64,000 nt of DNA from Theobroma cacao (lineage: Eukaryota > Streptophyta > Magnoliopsida > Malvales > Malvaceae). The position numbers and the translations under genes are program-made. Within the stretch, counting starts at the first letter, position 1. Each line of letters begins with the position of its first letter. This document shows, one piece after another, positions 12,417-22,481 of the stretch. Below the pieces are notes generated by a model that saw only the letters and a program-made list of their open reading frames with translations, was not told where the DNA came from and ran no database searches. The stretch is taken from contig NC_030855.1 of NCBI RefSeq assembly GCF_000208745.1, positions 13,785,408 through 13,849,407 of the forward strand, given 5' to 3'.

Positions 12417-14408
12417 TATAAAATTTTTGTAAATATTATGTCTATATTTTTTTGTTCGAAAAGTTAAGTTACAATCTCTCGTATTTTTTTTTTTAAAAAA
12501 AAAAGATATGAACTTAATGTTTAAATCTCCGCTCCCTTTATACTTATCATATGTATCAACAAAAAAACAAGTATTAACATTTATATTATGAATATCCAAA
12601 ATAAAAATAAAAGAACAATAATAAAAAAATATTAATGAGTAAATCATCCTAAAAGACCCAAACATAGGAAACCAAAAGAGAAAAGGGTTTCATATTTGGC
12701 AACACAAATGAATTTTACGGAAGCCACCTTGAGAGGTGACCACACAAGGAAAAATAGTGTACATTGAGACCCAAGTGGATGTTAAAATTAATGTAATACA
12801 CATAATATGGAACTGATCTGTGGAAATGAGATATATAGAATCCAAGTGAAAACAACATATTTTGAAAGGGTAAATTGTGGGCAAAGAAATGAAATTACCC
12901 GAAATAATCTTTGAAAACTAACTATTTCTCCATATTCAGTCTAATCACTGTCAATGTAGAGAAATCTTTCATATGATGACGACAGTTTTAATTATTAGGA
13001 ATTTAAAAAGAATTCCCACAATGAGTGGTTTAAATCCACAAAGAGGTGGTATCACCATCAACAACGAAATCTATGAAAAGATATGAAGATCATCTTAGTA
13101 AAGCATTAAAGCTTGATTATGAACGCTTGAACTTGGTTTTTATTCTCCTTTATAAACATCTTCTTTTTTGTTGTGTCATTTTCAGCCTTTCTCATAGTTC
13201 CATTAGCTCCCACTTGAAAGAAAATGAAGAAGACTTGCAAGGAATTGTTGAATCATCCAAGAAAAACCTTACACCCTAGGATTTTCCCTCTTCCCTCTCC
13301 TAATGGAGTTGGTTTGAAGTGATGGAAAGTAACTTCGTCCATTGGAATTAGGTTGTTGAGGCGTATTTGTTGCTTGCTTGGTTGGATTTGAAATAAATAA
13401 AAGCAAAGGTAATAGTTATTGTTAGTAATTTAATGAGTTTTACTACACAAGGAAGTTGAGAAGGAATGGGTCATCCTTTTAATGTAGGGTAGGTGTCTAA
13501 ACTCCCAAAGAAAGTTGTACTATATAATAGATGGACTTCTTTCCTTCCCATCCCTCTTTTCTTCCTCACCTACCACCCCAAGGCACTAGGTCCATGCCAT
13601 TCGGTAGAAAGTGTAGGGACTATCAACAAGGGCATACAAAGGGAATGGAATTAAAAAGAGGCATACATTTCTTTGGAATTAAATAATAAAATATGGCAAT
13701 TAGGATTTGAACCCTAAATTATAAGGTTAAAAAACTTTCATGCTGTTGCTTTATATTAACATGACAAGAAGTCTTTATTTTTAAATAACTCTCTTTGTGT
13801 AGTTTGGTCTTGTACTTGTATGCATTGAATTGTGACACATTCAATGACTTAAAAATGAAACTTAAAATATGAATGAAATTTATATTAATTTAGAGTTAAA
13901 GGTTTGGATCATATATATAATAATAATAAAATTTCCTGCCTAACCATTTGGATGATCACCAGTACATGCATAAGAACAAGTCGTGTGTAATGCATAAACA
14001 ATTCAAATGTTTCAAATGCTGACCAAGTAATTTTAAAAGCATAAACAAAGAATTCTTTTTGTGTAGCCCAATTGAGCTTTGCCGGTTGGATACTTTGGGG
14101 TTGTTAGTCCAATGGTGAGTTTGGCACAAAGCAGGCCGACGGAGTAATTTAATTATACGCTTGTTTGCATATTGAATGGTTACAATGAACCTAATTGCAT
14201 TGCTTGTTAGGATCCTGAAGCTTTCGATGGGCAACCATGGCTGATGGCTCTAGCGCCTAGTGCAGTGAGAACACTTGAAGGGTTTACCCAACCAGGGCTT
14301 TAATAGTGTAGACCTTGATAGAATTGTTCTTAATTCGTTTCTAAATATGTTTTGAATTTGATGAAAATTGTTTGAACCAAAAGGAAGACTGCTCATTAGA
14401 TTATACTA
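12417..14408. other. Intergenic stretch without a recognised gene
   Basis: There are short frames on both strands (for example 64 aa minus at 12690-12884, 77 aa plus at 13046-13279, 92 aa minus at 13956-14234). None has a domain I recognise, and none shows a believable exon series. Confidence 0.4.
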
Positions 14409-15374
14409 AGACCACGTTTTTGGTTCGTAGAATAAAATAAATATTATACAGAAATGAAATAAAGTAAAAATAGAATAAAAATATTATTACGTTATTTGGT
14501 TGATGAAATATAATTAAATAAGAATTGATATTATGACTTATTGTAATGTTTGGTTTATAAAAGTAATTTTAAAATAACAAAAGATTAGGTGATAAAAAAA
14601 ATAATACCCATTATTATAATATATGGTTATATTATTTTTATTTTAAAATAGTAATAATTCATAATTTATAAAAATATTAATATTTTATTTATAATTTAAA
14701 TATAATTATGATTAAAATATTAACACTTTTAATTAATTTTCAAGTTCTAAATATTTTATAATATATAATTAAGAACTTAAGCTCTTTATTATAATAAGAT
14801 TTATTTTCATCAAAAATAAAAATACTGTTTATATAATTTAGTAAAATTTATACCAAATGACAAAATTAAGTAAATTTTTTCTTTTTTAATCATTTAATTT
14901 TTATTTTCATTAAAACTTTAAAATTTAAATAATTTAATAATTTATTGTGAAAGTATTAGTATAATTTTTTATTTTTTTCTTTATTTGCATTTTTATTTTT
15001 AATTTATATTTTCAAAATTAATATTAATTTTTTATTTATATTAATTTAATAATGACAAAATTAAATTTTTATTTATCATTTATATATTATTATAATTAAA
15101 ATATTAATAAATTTTTAATTTAAAATATTAATTTTATAAGTTTAAATTTATAATTTTTGAAAGTAATTAAAAACATTTTAACCCAAAATGTTTTGGACTC
15201 GATTTTTATAAGTGTGGAATAACTAATACCATAGGGAGAGGTGATATTAACTATTTCAAAGTTTTGAAAAATAATAATTCTTTGAAATGACTATTTCTTC
15301 CTAACAAAATGGACGGAGGAAATTTTTTAAAGAATAAGAGGAAGGATGGTTATTCCCTCATCCAAACATGCCAT
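14409..15374. mobile_element. Candidate MITE-like element
   Basis: The two ends look like imperfect terminal inverted repeats. The left end reads ACCACGTTTTTGGTTCGTAG then AATAAAATAA. The right end reads TTATTCCCTCATCCAAACAT followed by GCC, whose reverse complement matches the left end in outline (CATGTTTGGATGAGGGAATA). Ends carrying 'gtttgg...ccaaac' are common in plant MITEs. The 930 bp between are extremely AT-rich with no coding potential. No target duplication was identified, so this is tentative. Confidence 0.4.
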
Positions 15375-16842
15375 ATATGTTCTCGAATGCTCAAGGCCGA
15401 ATTAGTGCCTAGAAATCTGGAATAGAGTCCCAGGCTCAACTACATATCAGGCCCATGAAACGATTGAACAACGTTGGCCGATTTTAAGGCCTTTCCCACA
15501 TGGGCAATGTTGACCAACTAGTCCAAAAGAAGGGTAGAAATTGAGTCGTTTGGTAATTGTGACTTATTGGGTATGAGGCTCAACATTGTTGAAGGCCTTC
15601 TCCAAATCCGTATTAACGCCAACGCACGGGAGGATCAAGTCCTAATTGATGCTGCCCGCCGCTTTGCTTCCAACGAGTGGGGGTTGGTGAGAGTGGGGCC
15701 GCCTACCAACCAAGAGTGGGAATATGTCATTGTCAATAACCAATCTCACGGTGCCCTTAGCAAATACGTAATTGGCTGCTTCTCATTCAAGTCAAATTTT
15801 CCGTATTCAACGTTTGCAATCCAATATGCAAAAAACTTAATAACATATCTTAATTTTACTTAATTTGATCAAATAGATGTAATAATTCATATTTTCGTAT
15901 TTAATTATATAAACATAATTAAAATACATAACATAATAAAATTAAATACGAACACAACATAAATAATTATTGATATTAACATCTAAAATACGTATATAAA
16001 TATATTTAATAATCATGTAATATGATATAACTAACACATTTATTAAAAATGTTAAAATTTTTTATACGACACGATATGATTAATAAATATGATTAAACGA
16101 TTAATATAATTTTTTTAAACACAATTAATACTTTTAACTTAAAATATTTATAATTAAATATAATTTTATTATTCAAATTTAAAATCAATAAATATAAAAA
16201 TAATTATAACAAGATAATAATAACATTAAATATAATAAAGTTTAACATAAATAATATCCATAAAATTTATTATCATGCTAATAAAATCTATCATTAAATT
16301 TAAGACACAAAATATGATAACAATAAAATCAAAATTTATTTAATTTTATTATTTTTATATTATATTATTATACCATATCTAAAATTATCAAATTAAATAA
16401 AAAATATTTGATTATAAAGTACCTATTGACATATCGTTATTGTGTATTTTTTTAAAAAAAAAATTTCTCAAACTTTTACGAACGAAAATTTGATTCAAAC
16501 CCATCAAATGATTTTGTCCATATCCTAAGCCAGACTGTGGAACCCCTAATAAAAAGAGGGGTTGAGTCCACCAACTCTTTGCCCACTCCCTCAAAAACTT
16601 GGTTGGTGAAGGCTGCTTTGTCTCTCCCCACATATCCATACCCGCAGCCTATAATCCCACCTTCTCTCTTCCAAGTCCGCTTTCCTCTTCTCTCTGTTCT
16701 TCCCTCTCTTCCATTTCAACAACCCCAGCAGCTAACGTTACTTTGCAACACCTTTTTGTGTTTTTTTTTATGGTCTTTCCTTCTTCTCTCGAAATATACT
16801 CACGCCAATTCCCGCTGCCTTCCCGGAACCATACGGCGCGCA
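15375..16842. other. Intergenic stretch and CSE upstream region
   Basis: A plus-strand frame at 15567-15863 (98 aa) has noticeably higher GC than its surroundings and non-repetitive protein composition, but I recognise no family. From 15860 to 16440 the DNA is very AT-rich. From about 16500 to 16842 is the pyrimidine-rich leader of the esterase gene. AATAAAAAG near 16546 is a possible TATA-like element. Confidence 0.4.
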
Positions 16843-18537
16843 ATGGAAGGCGAAAAGCCTGCGAATTTCTGGGGGAACTTGCCGGAGGAAGAGTATTACA
16901 CGTCGCAGGGTGTCCGAAACAGCAAGTCTTACTTCGACACACCCAATGGGAAACTCTTCACGCAGAGCTTCCTGCCGTTGGATCAAAAAGTCAAGGCCAC
17001 TGTCTACATGACCCACGGCTATGGATCGGATACCGGTTGGCTGTTCCAGAAGATTTGCATCAACTTTACCACCTGGGGTTACGCTGTTTTCGCTGCTGAT
17101 CTTCTCGGACATGGCAGATCAGATGGTCTTCGTTGCTACTTAGGTACTTTGAGATATACTTCTTTTCCGTTATTGAAATATATAGATGATCGTTGATGAC
17201 ATTTTTTTTTGCTCAGTCATCTCATGTTATTCTTCATTTTGACCCTGCCTGCTCAAGCGATGAAGGAGCTAGCTAGATTAAAACTTTGGGGGAAAATACT
17301 ATAATTTAAGGTTGTTTATCTTTTTATATTTTAGAATGAATAAACTACATTAAATTTTATTTACATGTGCATTTATTGAATTTTATGGAATGATAAAAAA
17401 GCATTATGATTTCTGTTAGTGGTCATCGATAATGTGTAAAGTCATCATTACTTGTAATAATAATTATTTGTATAATACGCATAAAAGAGTTTACTAATAA
17501 ATCCATGGCGGCAATTGTTAGCCTTCATAAGTACGTTCATATTAACTTCCAAACTCTTAATGATCAATCTATGAACTTGCCATCCATTTGTAGTATCAAT
17601 GGTCATTGCCCCCTTGATTTCAAATTTGTTTAGCATGTTATTAGAAAACATTGAAACTTGGTATGTGATGAACGTTTGATTGCTTATTGAAATGCCTGCA
17701 ATGATGATCACTTGTGCATGAGGAGACAAAAATTGTTCACTTTCCATTGGAATTAAAAGACTAATCATCTGTTTTCTATTGTAGTAGTGCCTAATCTAAT
17801 AAATGGGAAAAGAAAACAAAAAGAGTCACTAATCACATAACAGACGGTTAATTCTTAAAAGGATTGTATGTAATGTAGGTGACATGGAGAAAGTTGCTGC
17901 TACATCCTTATCATTCTTCAAGCACGTCCGCTACAGTGAGGAATACAAAGACTTACCTGCATTCCTCTTTGGTGAATCCATGGGTGGAGCAGCAACAATG
18001 CTGATGTACTTCCAATCAGAGCCCGACTTTTGGACCGGCCTGATTTTCTCAGCCCCACTCTTTGTCATGCCTGAGAACATGAAACCTAGTAAGGTCCGGT
18101 TGTTCATGTATGGTCTGCTCTTTGGACTAGCCGACACATGGGCAACAATGCCTGATAACAAGATGGTTGGCAAGGCAATCAAGGACCCAGAAAAGCTGAA
18201 GATCATAGCATCAAACCCAAGGAGATACACGGGGCCGCCGAGGGTTGGGACCATGAGAGAGCTTGCCAGGGTGTGCCAGTACATACAGGATAATTTCTCC
18301 AAGGTAAAGGCACCGTTTTTGACCGTCCACGGGACAAGTGATGGAGTCACCTGCCCAACATCATCCAAGTTGTTGTATGAGAAGGCATCCAGTACGGACA
18401 AGAGCTTGAAGCTGTATGATGGGATGTACCATTCGTTGATACAAGGGGAGCCTGATGAGAATGCTGATCTTGTGTTGAAGGATATGAGGGAGTGGATTGA
18501 TGAGAGGGTTGAGAGGTATGGTTCTAAAAAGTGTTAG
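16843..18537 (+). CDS. CSE: Caffeoylshikimate esterase / lysophospholipase 2-type hydrolase
   Basis: Two exons, 16843-17143 and 17879-18537, are joined by a 735-bp GT-AG intron in phase 1 and give 319 aa. The start has a purine at -3 and G at +4. The serine-hydrolase machinery is complete: HGYG oxyanion region (58-61), GESMGG elbow with Ser134, acid Asp255 in HGTSDG, and His285 in GMYHSL. H58-x4-D63 is the HX4D acyltransferase-like motif seen in this family. The protein closely follows Arabidopsis At1g52760 (LysoPL2/CSE) in length and sequence. That enzyme hydrolyses caffeoyl shikimate to caffeate in lignin synthesis and also acts on monoacylglycerols and lysophospholipids. No signal peptide is evident, which suits cytosol or membrane surface. 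Which substrate this copy prefers cannot be told from sequence. Intact. Confidence 0.95.
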
Positions 18538-18545
18538 TTTGTAGT

Positions 18546-18551
18546 AATAAA
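18546..18551 (+). terminator. AATAAA poly(A) signal of the esterase gene
   Basis: A canonical AATAAA lies 9 bp after the TAG stop codon of the esterase gene. Plant signals are degenerate, and the actual cleavage site is probably further downstream. Confidence 0.4.
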
Positions 18552-19341
18552 GTTAATGCCCTAATTGGTCTTTAATAATGGGCGGTTTGGGGGATCAAAA
18601 TGTGTTGATTAATTTGAGTTTTGAGGAAACAAAGAAGTCTCTCAACCTAAATGTGGTTTATGATGATCAATAGAATTATAATGCGGTGTGTCATGTTTGC
18701 GTAGTTGTAAACATTTATAGTAATTATAGGGTGATCTTTGGTTCTTGTTCAGTTGAGCCAGGTCACTCCATGGGTTAGATTGAGCTTCAGTCTAAACCCA
18801 AGAAAGGTCCATTGGGTTAATACGTGGAGAGTTGCAGAATTCTCAAGTTGCTGGTTTCATCCATTCGGCCGGTTGGTGACCCAAAACCACTGTGGTTGTG
18901 GCCTTGTGGGATACCTTTTTGCTTTTGAGACCCCAACCCATTACCCCATCCTATCACCCAACAAATTTATTTGCATTGCTCAACAAACATTACATGAAAG
19001 GGAAAAAACATTTGCACGGGTTTCTCCGCTAAATAAAAAAAATGGTAACTTAAGATTTGATTTTTATTTGTTTCAATATCTAAAATGGGGAAAAATCTAA
19101 AAAGTTCTTTTAAAATACTTCAAAACGACACTTTGAACCTCCTTGTTCGAAAATAATGTGTTTTTTTGTCTCTTAATTATTAATCTTGTTAGTCAATAGT
19201 TAAAAAAAATTATACCTAATACTACATAAATATTTTAAGACATTACAAATTCCTCCTTGTTAGTCAATAGTTACAAAAAATTATTCCTTCTTACATAAAT
19301 ATTTTATTTTTGGTCAAAATGCCACTTATTAGTTTATATCC
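18552..19341. other. Intergenic stretch with a short tandem duplication
   Basis: No gene is seen. The word CTTGTTAGTCAATAGTTA starts at 19185 and recurs at 19256 in diverged form, each copy followed by a similar TACATAAATATTTTA. This makes a tandem duplication with a 71-bp period at 19185-19310. The stretch ends at the left LTR of a copia element. Confidence 0.5.
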
Positions 19342-19528
19342 TGTGAATATCGAAGGAAAAACTCTACTTATTTCATTCATACTATAGTATATATACAACA
19401 TAAATCCTCTAAAATAGGAAAAGAATAGAATTCCTATCATTATGCTAATTAATAAAATCCCTATAATTGTGCTAATTCATAATTCCTGTAATTACGTTAT
19501 TTACAGATTAACTTCCTATTCTATAACA
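19342..19528 (-). repeat. 3' LTR of the copia element
   Basis: The plus-strand sequence starts TGTGAATATCGAAGGAAAAA and ends ACTTCCTATTCTATAACA, matching 21991-22150 along its length. It is about 27 bp longer because of a small internal duplication of the 'aaaatccctataattgtgct' region. Confidence 0.85.
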
Positions 19529-19624
19529 CTCCCCTTCAAGCTGGAGCATAGATGTTAATTATGCCCAGCTTGATACAAATATAATCAACTCGAGCTCCAT
19601 TTAGAGCTTTTGTGAAAACATCTC

Positions 19625-19960
19625 CTAATTGATCTTCAATTTTAACATATCTTGTAAAGATGAACTTTGCTGAAACTTTTCACGAACAAAATAACAATCA
19701 ATTTCAATATGTTTAATTTGTTCATGAAACATAAGATATGAGGCAATATGAAAAGCAGCTTGATTATCATACCACAACTTTGTTGGCAATGAAGACTTAA
19801 AACCAAGTTCAATTAATAGCTGATACATCCATACTATTTCGCACACAGATTGTGCCGTAGCTCTGTATTTTGATTCTGCACTAGATCGAGATATTATATT
19901 ATGCTTTTTACTTCTCCATGAAACCAGATTCCCTCCAATAAAAACACCATATCCGTAATG
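19625..19960 (-). pseudogene. Copia RNase H C-terminal remnant
   Basis: The minus-strand translation contains GGNLVSWRSKKHN, SRSSAESKYRA, LWYDNQAAFHIA and HIEIDCYFVREK, the standard end of a Ty1/copia RNase H domain. It stops about 100 bp before the polypurine tract, as expected for the 3' end of pol. Confidence 0.85.
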
Positions 19961-20840
19961 AATCTAACCAATTAAAATGAAAAATAAGCAATAAAAAGGT
20001 TTGATTTTACCTTAATAACATTTCCCCAAGCTCAAATTAACTCCAAATTACTCTAAAAATCCATTTAGGGCTTAAGGTGTTAAGAGGTTAGAGAGAGAGA
20101 GAGAGAGAGAGAGAGGTGTTAGGGTCTTAATCTTAAACAAGCAAATAGCCGAAACCTTTTTTTATTTTTGCCTTAACCCAAGGATATATTGATACATTTG
20201 GTAATGTATTGATATATCTGCCTTTATTTCAACTAAATCTATCAATATATTTGACAATGTATCAATAATTTCGGGTAGAATAGCTCAATGCCCAACATGT
20301 ATCAATACATGGGGGGGATATGTCGATACTTTTTCCCCTGGGTGCTCTCAACCTCAAATGTATAGATACATTTGGATAATGTATTTGATACATGTTCATC
20401 ATTAGCCAAATCTATCAATATAGTCTTGAATGTATTGATAGAAAATCTCCCGGAGGCCTTTATTATTCATCCTGCCAAGGATATATTAATACATTAGGGG
20501 ATATATTAATACATTAGGGGATATATCGATACATTTTCTCCTGTAGGTAGATTTTCAGCTTCCCGAACTCACAAAAATCCAAACTTAATACCCTAAAATA
20601 ATTTCCTATTGATATCACACTTCAAACAAATCTTATAACCTTAATTCCATAAACATATATCTTTAAATATATCATCAAATTCAAATCGAGGCCTCAAATC
20701 TTAGTCTTTGTCACATAATTCCAAAAAATTTACCTAAGTGTCAATAAGCATACCTTCATATACTTAGCATAATATATCTCATAAATTATTGTTAGTTAAC
20801 TTAATTTACACCAAGAATTGGGGGTATTAAATTACTAACA
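19959..20840 (-). repeat. LTR-like block with palindromic GTATCGATAC-type repeats, inside the copia remnant
   Basis: The block is bounded by TG (19959) and CA (20840), and separates the copia RNase H end from its protease. It contains (GA)n at about 20090-20115. At 20165-20540 there is a run of words related to ATGTATCGATACAT (for example GTATCAATACAT and ATATATCGATACATT). It resembles an LTR fragment in general organisation, but no target duplication was found. Strand is inferred by analogy with other LTRs in the window. Confidence 0.45.
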
Positions 20841-20994
20841 AAAATTAAATTAAAAGAAAACTTAGGTAGATGAAACACAGAGGGCAAAGAAATTTACAAA
20901 GTTGGATTAATAGTTCTAGAACCAAGAACACAAGAGGTTGACCCAACTGCTAAATGACATTAGAAGAGGCTGTTTGTGATTGGAAAGTGAAAAA

Positions 20995-21890
20995 AAGACT
21001 CTGATTACCTGTCATATGATCTAAGGCACTAGAATCAATGACCCATTTAGACGATGAGGAAGCAAGACATGTAATGGATTTACTTGACTTAGGATAATAG
21101 TGATAAGATGAGTAATGGATTTTAATGATTTTTTGTACTAAGAGAATTGGGCAAATTCATCTGTAGAAACTAGAATTGTCTTCTTAGAAGATGAAATGAC
21201 TATAATATCAAAGGTTGCAACATTTGCTGATTGAATTCGTTGTGACCTATTTTAAAGTTTCCTACAATAGCACTTTGTATGGCTCTGCTCATGATAATAA
21301 TAACACACAATTCATCATGACTCTTGACTGTGACTATTAACATCTTTGTCACGATTACTTGTTCCCCCTCCTTTGTTACCACTTCTATTGTTTTGACGTC
21401 CAGCCTCATTCCAACTGCCATGACTTATAAGAGCATTATTATTAGATTGAGGTGAGTGGGAGCTTTTTGTATGAAATACTCTCAAAAAAGTGTCATGCAG
21501 AGAGGAGATTTTAGAACCCGAAAGAATATAAGATTTGATGATCTCAAGCTCCAAAGGAAGACTAGCATGGAAACTCATAACAGTCATTTGCTCCCGTTAA
21601 GCTTGCTGAACTTTCACATTAGGACTACAAGGCAACAAAACATTAAGTTCCTCGTAAATTCTTTTAAAATCCATAAAATAGGTTGTGAGAGACCTATCTT
21701 GTTTCTTTGCATTGTAAAATGCTTTACACAATTCATAAATACAAAAGATATTCCCTTCACTAGAATATAAAAAATCTAAATAATCCATCAACTCTTTAAC
21801 AAACTCATAGTGATTAATTAAGTTAATTTTCTCATCCTTAATGGAATTTCGAATCTGTAAGAACAACCGTTCTTCTTCCTTCATCAAAGT
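20995..21890 (-). pseudogene. Copia gag and protease remnant
   Basis: The minus-strand gag fragment at 21887-21597 has the plant copia gag pattern (ELMDYLDFLYSSEG, then TYFMDFKRIYEELN). It continues in the next frame at 21587-21315, ending in a Gly/Asn/Arg-rich tail. The protease core follows at about 21055-21000, reading WVIDSSALDHMTG, where the usual DSG has become DSS. Frameshifts and stops separate the pieces. Confidence 0.8.
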
Positions 21891-21990
21891 TTACCTTTTA
21901 TTATCAGTAGGAGGATTGTTAGTAATATGATCATCCTTATCAATACTTCTTAAATAGATCCGAATTGTCTTCCATGTGAATATAATACCA

Positions 21991-22150
21991 TGTGAATATG
22001 GAAGAAAAAACTCTATTAATTTCATTCATAATACATTATATATACAACATAAAACCTTTAAAATAGGAAAAGAATACAATCCCTAAAATTGTGCTAATTC
22101 CTAATTCTTATAATTATGTTATTTACAGATTAACTTCCTATTCTGTAACA
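21991..22150 (-). repeat. 5' LTR of the copia element
   Basis: It matches the left LTR from TGTGAATATGGAAG to CTATTCTGTAACA. The adjoining internal sequence on the minus strand begins TGGTATTA, like an initiator-methionine tRNA primer site (TGGTATCA). Confidence 0.8.
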
Positions 22151-22481
22151 TATTCATATGACACTGATATGACGTTGATGTGGAGAGTGAAAAATATCAC
22201 ATTATCATGTTATTATGTTAAATTAGCATGTCATGTTTTCATCAATTATGATATGTTAATATGTCATATAATCAATAATTATGATATGTTAATATGTCAC
22301 GTCAATACTATGCAATATAGAATAATAATTCACATTTTAATTAAGTTAATCATTAATTTTAAGGGTTTATTTGACTCAAAATAAAAATATAAGAGGTTAT
22401 TTGGCTTAAAATAAAAATATAAAAATTTAATTGAACACAATAAAAGTAAAAAGTTTTATTTGAATTTTTTAAAATAATTTT
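22151..22481. mobile_element. Right half of an AT-rich inverted-repeat element, copy E
   Basis: From 22160 the sequence follows the centre and right arm of copies B-D (TGACGTTGATGTGGAGAGTG, then 'aaaaatatcacattatcatg' words, then AAAAATATAAAAATTTAATT). The left arm is absent because the copia 5' LTR ends at 22150. The right arm contains a small duplication (TTATTTG...AAAATAAAAATATAA twice, 22368-22423). Confidence 0.5.

Larger units (their letters stand above)
19342..22150 (-). mobile_element. Degenerate Ty1/copia retrotransposon with short LTRs
   Basis: LTRs lie at 19342-19528 and 21991-22150 (TG...CA; one is longer by an internal duplication). Flanks TATCC (left) and TATTC (right) are a likely decayed target duplication. 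On the minus strand, a primer site beginning TGGTATTA follows the 5' LTR, and a purine tract AAGGGGAG precedes the 3' LTR. Coding remnants in order are gag (21887 down to 21315), the protease motif VIDSSALDHMTG (about 21055-21000), and the end of RNase H with a YDNQAA motif (about 19960-19625). Integrase and most of the reverse transcriptase are missing, replaced by an LTR-like block at 19959-20840. Dead element. Confidence 0.85.

Noticed and set aside
16537..16842. Upstream Met at 16537 as the true start of the esterase
   Set aside because: Homologous proteins begin near the downstream ATG, and the intervening sequence looks like a pyrimidine-rich leader.
17931..18401. 156-aa minus-strand frame within the esterase exon 2
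   Set aside because: It is the shadow of a strongly supported coding exon and has no recognisable domain of its own.
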